Shown one piece after another: positions 42,481 to 54,301 of a stretch of DNA of 64,000 nt (position 1 is its first letter; every line of letters begins with the position of its first letter). The notes under the pieces are model-generated. The model saw only the letters and a list, made by a program, of their open reading frames with translations. It searched no databases and was not told the DNA's origin. The position numbers and the translations under genes are program-made. This DNA comes from Daphnia carinata (lineage: Eukaryota; Arthropoda; Branchiopoda; Diplostraca; Daphniidae), in contig NC_081333.1 in assembly GCF_022539665.2 (NCBI RefSeq), positions 11,840,971 through 11,904,970 on the forward strand, read 5' to 3'.

Positions 42481-43501
42481 CCGCAATTCTTGTACGAATT
42501 TTCTTTTCGCTGTCCTCGGCTGGACTCGTTTTCGACATAAGCGCTGTCTGTTTCTCAAACCGGTGCATTAGTATGCTCCGCTATTGCATTACACAACATC
42601 GATCTCATTTAAACCGACATGGTTGGACAAAGGCTTCTTACCTCTCTCTGTGCGAGAAAGTAGTCACCTCGAATCAAAAATATATCAAGAGCATTTGTTT
42701 CAATCAAACGGTTATATTTAGTTAAATTATTCAGGACACTTTTACTAACAAACTCATTTGGGGCTTACAATTCATGCGACCTGCTGTTATTTTGACTCTC
42801 AAAGTTTGTTAATGCATGATGGTTTCTGTTGCATACTTTCTCTGGTCAATAATCATATGCTTTTTAGCTTCCGTTATATTGAAAATTGATTTGCACATTT
42901 TCAGTACCAAAAGATCAAATACTAATGGCATTTGACAATACCTCAAGTTCAGGTTACACTGAAGATTCTTCATATTACTTATGCGGCTCTTTCATTTTGA
43001 TTTTCATGGTTTCGATTAACTCTACTACCATTTCTCCAGTAAAATGCATTGCACCGGCGTTGATTTGCAAGAGATTGTGACTTTCAAGGAATTTTTGTGG
43101 TGAAATGGACATTGGATGACGAAGAGCGACTATAAAGCTAGTTGTTTACGTGGCGTTCGCAAAAGCGAAGTAAACTTTTTTGCTTCGAGCAAAGAACGAG
43201 TTTCAGCAAAAGGAAAAAAATTATTTAATTTCTATATTATGGATGTTTAAAAGAATTAAGTCAAAGATTTCTGTTTAATCAACAAGCAGCCATTAAAATT
43301 TGATTCGTTTTGGACTTCATTCTTTTCAAGCTTACATACTTATAATATGTGGGATGAAATCTCATCTTTCACAAATAGAAGGAGAACATCATTTTTAGAT
43401 CTGTTCTTTTTATTCCTTTAATCTCTAGTCAAATAATTATGGATAACATAAGTTGTACAAGAATTCGTCGTCAGTATGGAACAACATGGCTTAGTACTGG
43501 A

Positions 43502-44349
43502 TCAGTACCTTTTGGATGGTTCGTAATCGTTTTGATAAGAGGTCGTTGGATAAGCTGAGGGAGTTGGGTATTTATCCGTCATGTACGGAGTAGATGGGTA
43601 CATTGGTGGGTATTGACCCTTGTATGAATGGGTAGGTGCAGAGTAAGAAGAAGGAACATTGTATGAGGAAGTAGGTGAAGGGTAAGAAGAAGGAGCCTTG
43701 TATGAGGGGGTAGGATAAGGGTAAGAAGAAGGAGCCTTGTATGAGGGCTTGGGTGAAGGGTAAGAAGAAGAACCCTTGTACGGAGCCGGAGCATAGTTGT
43801 CGCCGTACTTGGGTTCTCCGGTATATTGCACGTCAGCAACGTATCCGTAAGAATCGGCCTTGTAGTTGACGGTCTGAGTTGTGCCATCGGGGAGATAGAC
43901 GAAGTAGGATCCCTTAACGTTTCCATAGCCGTCACTAGACTCTTGTTGGCCGAAGTTGGTGTATGTATAGTCATCCTTTACTTTATAGGCGAAGTCGTAG
44001 GGTTGTGGAGACTATGAGAAAAGGGATGCAAATGTATAAGCTATCATGGTTCTTGCAACACTAAGTAATAACACTTACCGCATAATAGTCGGGGCCAGAA
44101 TAATCTTTCTTGTTTTGATTGTAATCATTGTTGTAGTCTTGCTTGTTGTCCTTTTTGTAGCCCTGACCGTAGTTCATCGGCTGGTAACCATCACCTTTGG
44201 CGTAGAGGTCGTTTTGGTATACTCCACCAGCGGCAGCAACGGCAACAAGAGCGGCGAAAAGGAAAATCTTTTTCAAAATATTAACAATGAAACGAGTAAA
44301 AACGAGAATGTATGGATGACTTTTGAAAAAGAAGTTGGTTTACCTTCAT
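43502..44349 (-). CDS. RR cuticle protein A3 (long-tail copy)
   Basis: Exons: 44344-44349, 44079-44267, 43502-44011; 234 aa, the longest of the cluster. The extra length comes from added tail repeats (KAPSSYPSPTSSYNVPSSYS) between the RR domain and the shared ending, which here is YEPSKRY with stop TGA rather than TAA. Exon 2 differs from A1 by a Pro to Leu change (YQNDLYAKGDGY). Its 3' flank is homologous to that of A2, but its 5' flank upstream of the TATA box differs from A1 and A2. Minus-strand AATAAA at 43409-43414. It is divergent from A4, about 1.07 kb away. Confidence 0.92.
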
Positions 44350-44405
44350 GTTGGAGCTGAGAGAGTTCAAATGAAACTGTGCTTTTTTCTCGTTTTGATG
44401 TGGGG

Positions 44406-44413
44406 CTTATATA
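44406..44413 (-). promoter_or_regulatory. TATA box of cuticle gene A3
   Basis: TATATAAG on the minus strand, 57 nt upstream of the start codon; G replaces the final A seen in A1, A2, A4 and A5. Confidence 0.75.
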
Positions 44414-45352
44414 CCATATTTGACATACGGGCTTCTATAATGGCTAACTCGCTCTAGTTTCACAACAGCGAGGTTTAGTTTTAAATATGGCGCAACTACC
44501 TTTTATTCCTGTTCCCATCTGTAGTTACCGCACCGATAAGTATAACGCTATATGGTCTTGGCATGAAGCATTTAGATATTACGTTACTTAGAATTTGTAT
44601 TTGCTGACTCGCGTTAGTGTCACGCGTTTGTTTCAGTAGCCTTCCTGCACATAGTCATTCTTCTGTGATATTCATGCTATACGTACGAGTCGTCTTGTCC
44701 AGCAATATAAATACACCTTCCACATTTCTCACTTTATAGAGGATGAAAACCTTGAATGACTGATAATATTGCGTTGTCACCCATATCTATATTTATGGAA
44801 AACAAATATACATTATTATATGTTGTTGAAAAAGGTGACTCTTTTGTGCCGTTGCAAAACGATTGGTCTAGTAAATCAGTTTTCAAAATTACGCGTCGTA
44901 ATTTTTGTCTTTGACGTGAAGAAAAGGTTCCAAACAGTTTGATGTTCAATGATACCACATATATTTAATGGGAACTATTTGACTTTAAATGTAGCGAAAT
45001 TGAAAAGCGGCAACAGTTCCGAAAAACATTCATTCAGTTCAAGAGATTAACAAAACCGGAATATATTCCCAAACATAATGTTGCACCTTGCGCTTGTAAT
45101 TTCCAGCTTCTAGAATGGAAATTTTTCCCACTAGTAGAATTCATTTAAGCAAAACTAGGGCAGGAGTTGATTAAACCCATAGTATGTAGTTTAAGAAGCC
45201 CAAAACAAATAGCTCACCATAGGAGGTCACCTTTAATGGAAAATCGCATTTACTCTTAAATTTGAAAGTAAATTTACACTGGAATGAATAAATAAATAAA
45301 AAAAATAGCTAATGAGTCTGAACGTTCTTTAGTAACCATATACCAATTCGTG

Positions 45353-45360
45353 TATATAAA
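45353..45360 (+). promoter_or_regulatory. TATA box of cuticle gene A4
   Basis: TATATAAA, 57 nt upstream of the start codon. Homology with A2 ends just upstream of this box, which marks an edge of the inverted repeat. Confidence 0.8.
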
Positions 45361-45416
45361 CCCCAGTCGTAAGCATCGAAAGAGCACAGTTTCATCTGAA
45401 CTATCTCAGCTCCAAC

Positions 45417-46207
45417 ATGAAGGTAAGGCAGCGTTCTGGAAATTCGAATACCATAATTAGAATACCTAGTCTTTTACCATTCATTATTATTGTTTTTCAA
45501 AAAGATTTTCCTTTTCGCCGCTCTTGTCGCCGTTGCTGCCGCTGGTGGAGTGTACCAAAACGACCCCTACGCCAAAAGTGATGGTTACCAGCCGATGAAC
45601 TCCGGTCAGGGCTACAAAAAGGACAACAAGCAAGACTACAAAAATGATTACAATCAAAACAAGAAAGATTATTCTGGCCCCGACTATTATGCGGTAAGTG
45701 TTGTTACTTAGTGTTGCAAGAACCATTATAGCTTATACATTTGCATCCCTTTTCCCATAGTCTCCACAACCCTACGACTTCGCCTATAAAGTAAAGGATG
45801 ACTATACATACACCAACTTCGGCCAACAAGAGTCTAGTGACGGCTATGGAAACGTTAAGGGATCCTACTTCGTCTATCTCCCCGATGGCAAAACTCAGAC
45901 CGTCAACTACAAGGCCGATTCTTACGGATACGTTGCTGACGTGCAATATACCGGAGAACCCAAGTACGAGGACAACTATGCTCCGGCTCCGTACAAGGGT
46001 GCTTCTTCTTACCCTTCACCCAAGCCCTCATACAAGGCTCCTTCTTCTTACCCTTATCCTACCCCCTCATACAATGCCCCTTCATACAAGGCTGAATACC
46101 CACCAAGCTACCCATCTACTCCGTACATGACGGATAAATACCCAACTCCCTCAGCTTATCCAACGACCTCTTACCAAAACGATTACAAACCACCCAAAAA
46201 GTACTAA
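45417..46207 (+). CDS. RR cuticle protein A4
   Basis: Exons: 45417-45422, 45505-45693, 45761-46207; 213 aa. The RR domain carries one clear difference from the other copies, LPDGKTQTV in place of LPDGTTQTV. The arm reads YQPMNSGQGYKKDNKQDYKN, where Ser and Lys replace Tyr and Asn of A1. The tail ends SYQNDYKPPKKY like A2 on the other strand. Intron 1 is 82 bp, the longest in the cluster, and has its own sequence; intron 2 is the shared 67-bp type. AATAAA at 46296-46301. Confidence 0.92.
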
Positions 46208-46295
46208 ACCAGTACTAAACAATGCTGTGCCATTCTGCCGACGAATTCTTGTACAACGTATATGTTATCCATAATTATTTGATTAGAGATTAAGG

Positions 46296-46301
46296 AATAA
46301 A
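46296..46301 (+). terminator. Poly(A) signal of cuticle gene A4
   Basis: AATAAA 89 nt after the stop codon. The same motif sits at matching distances after A2 (41553-41558) and A3 (43409-43414) on the minus strand. Confidence 0.65.
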
Positions 46302-47231
46302 AAGAAGATATCTAAAAATGATGTGTTCCTTATATTTGTGAAAGATGAGATCTTATACCACATATTACAATTATTTAAGCTTGAAAATAATAAAATCCAA
46401 AACGAATCAGATTTTGATGGCTACCTGATGATTAAACAGAAATCTTCGAGGTAAATTCTTTTAAATAATCCATAATGTTGAAATAAAATAATTCCTTAGC
46501 TTTTGCTGAAACTCATTCTTTGCTACAACAAAAGAATTTATTTCGTTTTTTCGAGTGCTTCTTAAGTTACTAGCTTTATAGACTTTTTTCGTTATCCAAT
46601 GTCCATTTCACCACAGAAATTCACTGAAGGTCACTATTTCTTGCAAATCAACATCTGTGCAATGCATTTTACCGAAGAAATGGTAGTGCAATTCATCGAA
46701 ACCATGAAGATCAAAATGAAATAGCCGTATACGTAATATGAAGAATCTTCAGTGTAACCTGAACTTCATGTATGGTTAAATGCCATTTGTATTTGGTCCT
46801 TCGGTACTGAAAATGTGAAAATGAATTCTCAATATAACGAAAGCTAAAAAGCATATGACTATTGGCCAAAAATATTATGCGACACAAGCCATTATGCTTT
46901 AACAAAACCTTGACAGTCAAATGACAGGGCAGGACGCATGGATTGTTAGCCCTAAATGAGTTTGTCAGTAAAGGTTTGCTGAATAATTAACTAAATATAG
47001 CCGTGTGATTGAAACAAATGCTCTTGATATATTTTTGGTTCGAGGTGACTACTTTCTCGCACAGAGAGAGGTAAGAAGCCTTTGTCCAAATATGTCGATT
47101 TAAATGAGACCGATGTTGTGTAATGCAATGGTGGAGTTTACTAATGCACTGGTTTGAGAAACAGACAGCGCTTATTTCGAAAACGAGTCCAGCCGAGGAC
47201 AGCGATAAGAAAATTCATTCAAGAATCGCAG

Positions 47232-47239
47232 TATATAAA
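47232..47239 (+). promoter_or_regulatory. TATA box of cuticle gene A5
   Basis: TATATAAA, 57 nt upstream of the start codon. The flank is the inverted counterpart of the A1 promoter. Confidence 0.8.
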
Positions 47240-47295
47240 CCCCAGGTGGAGTCATCGAAAGAGCATAGTTTCATTTGAACTCTCTCAGCTCCAAC

Positions 47296-48081
47296 ATGAA
47301 GGTAAACCAACTTCTTTTTCAAAAGTCATCCATACATTTCTCCTTTTTACTCATTGTTTTATCAATAATTTGATATAGATTTTCCTTTTCGCCGCTCTTG
47401 TCGCCGTTGCTGCTGCTGGTGGAGTGTACCAAAACGACCCCTACGCCAAAAGTGATTATTACCAGCCGATGAACTACGGTCAGGGCTACAAAAAGGACAA
47501 CAAGCAAGACTACAACAATGATTACAATCAAAACAAGAAAGATTATTCTGGCCCCGACTATTATGCGGTAAGTGTTATTACTTAGTGTTGCAAGAACCAT
47601 GATAGCTTATACATTTGCATCCCTTTTCTCATAGTCTCCACAACCCTACGACTTCGCCTATAAAGTAAAGGATGACTATACATACACCAACTTCGGCCAA
47701 CAAGAGTCTAGTGACGGCTATGGAAACGTTAAGGGATCCTACTTCGTCTATCTCCCCGATGGCACAACTCAGACCGTCAACTACAAGGCCGATTCTTACG
47801 GATACGTTGCTGACGTGCAATATACCGGAGAACCCAAGTACGAGGACAACTATGCTCCGGCTCCGTACAAGGGTGCTTCTTCTTACCCTTCACCCAAGCC
47901 CTCATACAAGGCTCCTTCTTCTTACCCTTATCCTACCCCCTCATACAATGCCCCTTCATACAAGGCTGAATACCCACCAAGCTACCCATCTACTCCGTAC
48001 ATGACGGATAAATACCCAGCTCCATCTGCTTATCCAAAGGCCTCTTACCAAAACGATTACAAATCATCCAAACAGTACTAA
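47296..48081 (+). CDS. RR cuticle protein A5
   Basis: Exons: 47296-47301, 47379-47567, 47635-48081; 213 aa. The tail ends SAYPKASYQNDYKSSKQY, one residue from A1 (Asn to Asp). The RR domain equals A1 by eye. The arm reads YAKSDYYQPMNYGQGY as in A2, so the copy is a mosaic: exon 2 like A2, exon 3 end and 3' flank like A1. No AATAAA was found close to the stop, although the 3' flank is homologous to that of A1. Confidence 0.92.
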
Positions 48082-50261
48082 TCCAGTACTAAACCATGTT
48101 GCCTCTGCTGACGACCAATTCTTGTACAACATATTTTATTCATAATTATTTGTATGGAGATTGAAAAGTAAATAGAATTATTTTAACGCAATATTTCAAC
48201 TATACCTTATATTTGTCTAACGAAAATACCATCGACATTCTGAACAGCCTTGTTGAGCACTTACCGCAACCCTTGTTTAAATCAACTTATGGCAATTCGT
48301 CATAGAGTGCCAAATTCTTCCCAGAATTGTGTCTTTTAGTTTTCATACACCTAAATAAATAAATTCGTTTCGCAAACTCAAAAGAATAGATGAAATAGTA
48401 AATGCCATTTAGAATTACAATGCATCTCTATATACAATGAAAGCAACCTAAATTGGATTCTCGATTTTAATTTTGGATTTCATCGTCTCACCGAATTTTT
48501 TTCGCATAAAATCGTCCTCAACAACAACTATTACTTTATATATTCCATCAGTGAAAAGCTGAAAATCAAACGTCTCGGTGTATTATTCAAAGCTTTCGCC
48601 TGAATTAATGATCAACCGATAAAGATAATGACGTAATAGCTGTTGGCAATATACTAGTACTATAGAATTTTACGTCTATTCAACAAAATAATTTGTAGCC
48701 AAAATAAAGAACCAGATTTTATTTGATCATACAAGCATTCAGGTTTTTACCATGCTCATCCATAATGTTGAATGGTTCGCATTAAGCCATTCAAACTGTT
48801 TGGAACGTAATGGCTAGTAATCAAGAAAACCTCGTTCCAGATCTCTTGGTGAATTTTTAATTGCAAATTCGTCGGTTAACAAGCGCGTATTAATAGCGAA
48901 TTTTTCTTTCTTCTCCTCGCCCTTTTTTCCTTGAGCCAGTTTGAAGGAAAAAAAAGCGACCGTCACGAGCCTGCAATGTGAAACTTTTATTTTCAAATTG
49001 TGGCTGGACGAAAACGAACTTGTGAATTTTTTGGCGAGAAGAAAGTATGAAATCACTGAGCGTTCCGCGTGAGTCTGTCGCTCTTGTTTGCGGTGTAGGG
49101 AACACTTTCATCACTTGCGCTACCCTTGCGTGTTTCGGTATATTTTTTTTTTCGGCAGACGAAAGCAGATGACTTAGTCACGATTCGGAGATAAGTGATG
49201 CCCAGCCTCTCTGTTTAGCCGAATGGCAAATGTTAGGGATGTTGCAGAATATTTCGTAAGCTATATTTAACCTCAAACAATCGAACTTCAGCCATGAAAT
49301 TCTTATAGTAATTTCAGTTTGGATGTTTGAAGGCAAAAGCAATCGAGAAATTCAAATATACCGCGGGGGTTTATGCAATCAATATAAGAGGTAAACTTGT
49401 TGTGACAGAAATAGGACCTCATTTCACCACTGGTTATTTTAGCTTCAAAGATAATGTCCTTTTTAGTTCAATATATTTGTATAATACAACCTCGATTTTG
49501 TGGTCTCGTTTGTCATTTGCCCATCGACTCTTTAATTGCCTGGCAAAGTTTAGTATTTGCTTGAAAAACCTTCTTTTGCATTCTAACTATGCTAGACTTT
49601 TAGGTAATGACGTCAAACTATTCTTCAAACAGGTATCATATAACTAATTCCTTTCTTTCTCATCGGCCGATACAATAAAAAACTGGCGAAGACATAGAGC
49701 TATTGCCCAATATTTAAAAAAAAATGCACACAATCATGAAATTTGATATGAAATTGCAGAAAGGGGGCAAACGTTGAAGAACCCAACAATCGTATGCAAT
49801 AAACAAAAATGCTGTCACGAAAAAAAAATAATAAGGTAATGAAGCGAAGCAAACGCTGAGAAAGGAAAGTACAAGTGTGCGTACACGCTTCTAGATTATG
49901 GTCGCAATGTGCCAAACAAAATGAATCGTGACATAACACGAACTGATGGGAGAATCGTGTAGTACAGCGTGCGTTGACGTCATTACCATATAGCGCTGCT
50001 TGTAGCGAAGAGGTGAGTAACTTTCTTCGCCGGTGCCACCGGGGAGGCCCTTTCGAGTCCGTCACCATTGGATGAGCATTCTAAACCCAAAACTGTGTCA
50101 GCTGTACTCAGGACCCGGTGACTGATCTAAGTGTGTAATAAATGGGTAAACCAAGATCTCCCTGCAAACGCCACGCCCACCAAGCGATTTGAAATCGTAT
50201 AAAAGGAAAGCCAAAACGGTTTGAAAAGCATCAGTCTCATTTGAGTCATCGCAAGTTCAAC
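48082..50261. other. Spacer between cuticle clusters A and B, no gene seen
   Basis: 2.2 kb without a recognisable exon. The plus frame at 49327-49647 (106 codons) has no domain, signal peptide or RR motif that I can identify and is probably chance. The right end is the promoter of B0. Confidence 0.5.
50198..50204 (+). promoter_or_regulatory. TATA box of cuticle gene B0
   Basis: TATAAAA, 57 nt upstream of the start codon. Confidence 0.8.
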
Positions 50262-51010
50262 ATGAAGGTAAAACTGACCGTGTCTTGCAGCAAACTTGAG
50301 TCTAAAGATATTAACACACTTTAAATATTCATCGCTCAGGTCTTTCTCTGCATCGTTCTCGTCGCTTTGGTTGCCGTTAATGGCCAATCGTATCCTAACA
50401 GGCCTTCCTACAAGTCACCGGCCTATCCATCACCGAGTTATCCGACGTACCCTAAACCTTCATACCCATCTTATCCCAAACCATCGTATCCTAGCGCAGA
50501 TTACGCCAGACCTGCCTACCCACAGACTTATGAGGTAAGCATATCGAATTTTGAAAGATTCACGGTATACAAGCCATTTCATTATGTGGACTACTTTCAA
50601 CACAGACACCAACGCCGTACGATTTCGCATGGGAAGTGAAGGATGCCTACAGTTACAACAACTACAATCATCAAGAGACTGGTGACGATAAGGGCTACGT
50701 TACTGGATCCTATAGCGTTGATCTTCCCGATGGACGCAAACAGACTGTTGCTTACAAGGCTGATGATTACACCGGATACGTCGCTGACGTCAAGTACGAA
50801 GGAGAAGCTAAATATCCTGAAAACAAGCCAGCTCCTTACAAGCCTGCTGCTTATCCGGAATATAAACCAGCCTATTCTTCGCCCTCGTACCCAAAGCCAT
50901 CCTATCCTAAACCGCCTTACAAGAACGATTATCCAGCTCCTTCTTATCCGTCATACCGACCTCCGTCTTATCCTTCGTATCCCGCACCTAAATACCCCAC
51001 CAGATATTAA
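50262..51010 (+). CDS. RR cuticle protein B0 (divergent member)
   Basis: Exons: 50262-50267, 50340-50534, 50606-51010; 201 aa. Signal peptide MKVFLCIVLVALVAVNG, then a Tyr/Pro arm with PSYPSYPKPSYPS repeats (to residue 67). The RR domain is PTPYDFAWEVKDAYSYNNYN, HQETGDDKGYVTGSYSV, LPDGRKQTVAYKADDYTGYV. The tail is SYPKPSYPKPPY-type, ending KYPTRY. The domain is of the cluster B type (HQET, DDYTGYVADVKYEGEA), but the protein is more diverged than the seven minus-strand copies. It is the only plus-strand gene of cluster B and converges with B1. Both introns are about 71 bp. Confidence 0.92.
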
Positions 51011-51886
51011 AGTATTTTATAAAAATTATTCAAACATTATAATGCAAGCCTCATATGACAAATGCAAATTATTCTTATCAAATACAATTATTGGAAAGAA
51101 GTTTTGCCTAGACCTTTCAATTATTGGTGAATGCTTTCGATAGGGGAAAAAACAAATGAGCGCATCCAAAAACTTAAAATTTGCTAGGATTCTAGATCGA
51201 AAGTAAGAGTATTAATATAATGTTCAGGAATTCATTTTTGTTTATTTGTTTTAGTACATAATGGACTTTTATTTTACTGGAAGCGCAAAATTTTTGATGG
51301 AATCGCTGGGATGTGGAAAAGTGGAGTTGGTTACAGAAGTTTGTGTGCACTGTCCATCTTCATTATCGTTTTAAATAACGATTAAGATAACGATGTGCCA
51401 CATAATGCTTCGCAAATGTGAAGGCCTTTCGATTGATTATCCTACAAAAAAAAACGTGAAGTGAAATTGTTGGATAATTCGTGAAGAATGTCGAAATTTG
51501 GACTTCACGTTTTATTCCCATTTCTTTGTGTATACATGTAATTGTGTACACTGGCTTTGTGAAAATTTAAATGGCGAAACAAATTTTTCACACAAGATTT
51601 TAGTTACTTTCTTTATTGTAAAATTTACAATAAATTGGCTGAAGAGAAATTGACAAAATAAAGTGACGGCTGGTTGTTCAGTTATGTAGCCTAAATACAA
51701 AGACATCGGTCAAGATAGTCTCGTTTTGCAACGATCAGTGCAGCAGGGTGTAATCAGCGAAGACTTTTCACGGCGTTTGCACAGAAAAGTAACATTCCAA
51801 AAGACTTTGGTTTTCTTACTAAGATAGAATGTATTTTAGTTCAAGATAATTTGATTTACAATGGACTTATAATCGTATTCACGCAT
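51011..51886. other. Convergent 3' region between B0 and B1
   Basis: 0.88 kb holding the 3' ends of B0 (plus) and B1 (minus). No further exon is seen. Confidence 0.5.
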
Positions 51887-52643
51887 CTAATATTTGGTTG
51901 GATATTTGGGTGATGGATAAGCTGAGCTTGGATATGCAGGGCTTGGGTATTTCGGAGCGGAATAAGCTGGGCTTGGGTATTTTGGAGCAGAATAAGCAGG
52001 GCTAGGGTAAGATGGGCTTGGGTACGCTGGGCTTGGGTAACCAGCGGGTTTGTAAGCTGGCTTGTATTCCTTGGCCTCTCCGTCGTATTTAACATCAGCG
52101 ACGTATCCGGTGTAGTCATCGGCTTTGTAGTCGACGATCTGAGTGCGACCATCAGGAAGAAGAGTGCGGTAAGATCCGGTCACGTATCCTTTATCATCAG
52201 CGGTCTCTTGGTGAGCGTAATCGTTGTAGGAGGGATCATCCTTTACGGCCCAGTTGAAGTTGTACGGCATGGGGGCCTACAATCCAATGCATTAATCGTT
52301 AGATAAGATAAACAAGAGGTTCTTTTCGTGACTTACATATTCAGGAGTCTTGTAAGATGGAGACGGATAGGCAGGGGCAGGGTAGGCCGGAGCTTTGTAG
52401 GCCGGAGCTGGGTATGCTGGTGCGGGATATGCCGGAGTAGGGTACTGTGGCTTGGGGTATTGTGGCTTGGGGTACTGTGGCTTTGGGTAACCCTGGGAGG
52501 CTACGACGGCGATGAGGGCAGCAAGAACAATGATCTGCAGTTTAAGAATAGACCAAAACGAGATATTGAGCTCACATGAAAGACATCAGTATTTGCTGCT
52601 ATCTAGCCAAGTTTTTGTTGCTGCTTGAGTTCCTTACCTTCAT
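51887..52643 (-). CDS. RR cuticle protein B1
   Basis: Exons: 52638-52643, 52337-52534, 51887-52276; 197 aa. Signal peptide about MKIIVLAALIAVVASQG, followed by an arm of YPKPQYPKPQYP and PAYKAPAYPAPAYP repeats (to residue 68). The RR domain in exon 3 reads PYNFNWAVKDDPSYNDYAHQ, ETADDKGYVTGSYRTLLPDG, VDYKADDYTGYVADVKYDG. The tail is a run of YPSPAYP and YSAPKYP units ending KYPTKY, the longest tail of the seven. The Trp after NFN and the Tyr/Phe positions are the usual chitin-stacking residues. The protein is secreted and presumably structural, with pro-resilin-like Tyr/Pro arms on both sides of the domain. Confidence 0.93.
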
Positions 52644-52698
52644 GTTGATGTGTTGGAAGTTTGGAAGTAACTGTGCCTTCTCGGTTGTTGGAGAGGAG

Positions 52699-52706
52699 TT
52701 TTTATA
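52699..52706 (-). promoter_or_regulatory. TATA box of cuticle gene B1
   Basis: TATAAAAA on the minus strand, 56 nt upstream of the start codon. Confidence 0.8.
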
Positions 52707-53491
52707 CCGGTGGAAAAAGAAATCGAATTAGGGTTGGACCAACCAAACACCACGAAACCATCGGCTGGCCTTCAATGTCGACCTATCACTTTAAGAAACT
52801 ATGGGATTTTTGTGAAACTTTGCTGTGTCGCTGTATTTTCAAATGTTCTGTCTGAAATATTCAGTAGCAATATGTATTAGCAAAAGGATTTTGTGACAGT
52901 GTCCCAGTTTGACAAGTTCTTTCGCTTACATGTAATACGAATAAGATTTAGATCTTAAAAAAAATTATGGCAGTTACGATTATGGAGAAAATCTTTCACA
53001 TTTTCCAAGAGTTTTATTAATCGGGAAGTCTACTGCAAGAGTGCAGGTTTAGGAGCCTAACAGTTCCAGCAGATATTCATAAAATCGAAATTTGGATATC
53101 TCTAGTTAATTCACTTCTGATCTCCCGGCTAAACTTACAGGATCATTTTGTTAGACCAACTTGTATCACACTATCATGGTGCAGTTGTTCATGCACTGAT
53201 TTTTCAAATTTAATTTCTACGGAGGTTTGCCTTATATACTGACGTTTTTTAATGTGTGCTTAGCTGTCCAAAATTATCGAAGTTAAACTAGGGATTAAAA
53301 CTTTCCATGCGGAGTTTCAAAAGCTTTCCATTATGTTATCATTTCAATTAGATGATGCTGGAGCCTTAAATGCTGTAGTTGCTAAAGTTGTAAAAAACAA
53401 CAGTCTAGTTGCGACTTATTTTTCTTTGAAAACATGTATTTCAGTTCGAGATAATTTAGTCTACGGTTGACTTTTGATCAGGCAAGTTCAT

Positions 53492-54238
53492 TTAATACTT
53501 GGATGGATACTTAGGTGATGGGTAGGCTGGGCGAGGATATGATGAGCTTGGATATTTGGGAGCAGAATAAGCAGGGCTTGGGTAAGTTGGACTTGGGTAC
53601 GATGGGCTTGGATAACTAGCGGGTTTGTTAGCTGGCTTGTATTCCTTGGCCTCTCCGTCGTACTTGACGTCGGCTACGTAACCGGTGTAGTCATCGGCTT
53701 TGTAGTCGACGATCTGAGTGCGACCATCAGGAAGAAGAGTGCGGTAAGAACCGGTCACGTATCCCTTGTCATCAGCGGTCTCTTGGTGTGCGTAATCGTT
53801 ATAGGAGGGATCGTCCTTAACGGCCCAGTTGAAGTTGTATGGCATAGGAGCCTAATATGTTGTAAGAAATGTGGAAATGAATACCAGGTAATGGTTTTTA
53901 CGTGCTAAACACTTACGTATTCCGGAGTTTTGGCATAAGCCGGAGAAGGATAAGCTGGTGCAGGGTAGGCTGGAGCTTTGTACGCCGGAGTAGGGTATGA
54001 AGGTGCAGGGTATGCCGGAGTGGGATATTGCGGTTTCGGGTACTGGGGCTTAGGGTACTGTGGCTTGGGGTAACCCTGGGAGGCAACGACGGCGATCAAT
54101 GCAGCGAGAACGAAGACCTTTGATAAACGAAAAGAGGAATCCCAACAACATATTCAATTCACAGAAAACACTTCATTTTTGCTACCATATAGCTACTTTG
54201 TACTAGTTTCTGTTTCTACTTGAGTTTCTTACCTTCAT
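53492..54238 (-). CDS. RR cuticle protein B2
   Basis: Exons: 54233-54238, 53917-54117, 53492-53851; 188 aa. The signal peptide begins MKVFVLAALIAVVASQG. The arm has three PKPQY units and ends SPAYAKTPEY; the Ala-Lys before Thr is shared with B3, B4 and B6 but not with B1, B5 or B7. The RR domain is as in B1. The tail starts EYKPANKPASYPSPSYPS, where Asn and Ser replace the Tyr and Gly of the other copies, and ends KYPSKY. Stop TAA, while its neighbours use TAG. Confidence 0.93.
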
Positions 54239-54293
54239 GTTGTTGTCTTGGAAGTGTGATAGCAACTGTGCTCTCTTGGTTGTCGGAGAGAGG

Positions 54294-54301
54294 CTTATAT
54301 A
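54294..54301 (-). promoter_or_regulatory. TATA box of cuticle gene B2
   Basis: TATATAAG on the minus strand, 56 nt upstream of the start codon. Confidence 0.8.

Larger units (their letters stand above)
44350..45416. other. Divergent promoter region between A3 and A4
   Basis: About 1.07 kb between two head-to-head start codons, with a TATA box at each end. It is not homologous to the other spacers of cluster A, so the inversion breakpoint probably lies in it. No exon is seen; the short minus-strand frame at 44734-44958 has no recognisable domain. Confidence 0.6.
39675..48182. repeat. Cluster A: inverted and tandem cuticle-gene repeat
   Basis: Five gene units of about 1.9 kb: three on minus (starts 40561, 42415, 44349), two on plus (45417, 47296). 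The left arm (about 39675-42480, genes A2 then A1) is repeated in reverse as the right arm (about 45353-48182, genes A4 then A5), including the spacers and 3' flanks. The tail endings pair off: A1 and A5 end KSSKQY, A2 and A4 end KPPKKY. A3 (KRY) lies between the arms. The spacers 40562-41644, 42416-43501 and 46208-47295 are homologous to each other and hold only promoters, 3' ends and non-coding DNA. All five copies of intron 2 are 67 bp and nearly identical. Confidence 0.85.

Noticed and set aside
39854-48004. Recurring frames of about 63-131 codons overlapping the cluster A exons (antisense, or same strand in another frame)
   Set aside because: They recur only because the five genes are near copies; they are shadows of RR exon 3 and exon 2.
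49327-49647. 106-codon plus frame between the cuticle clusters
   Set aside because: No RR motif, no recognisable signal peptide or domain, and not repeated in either array.
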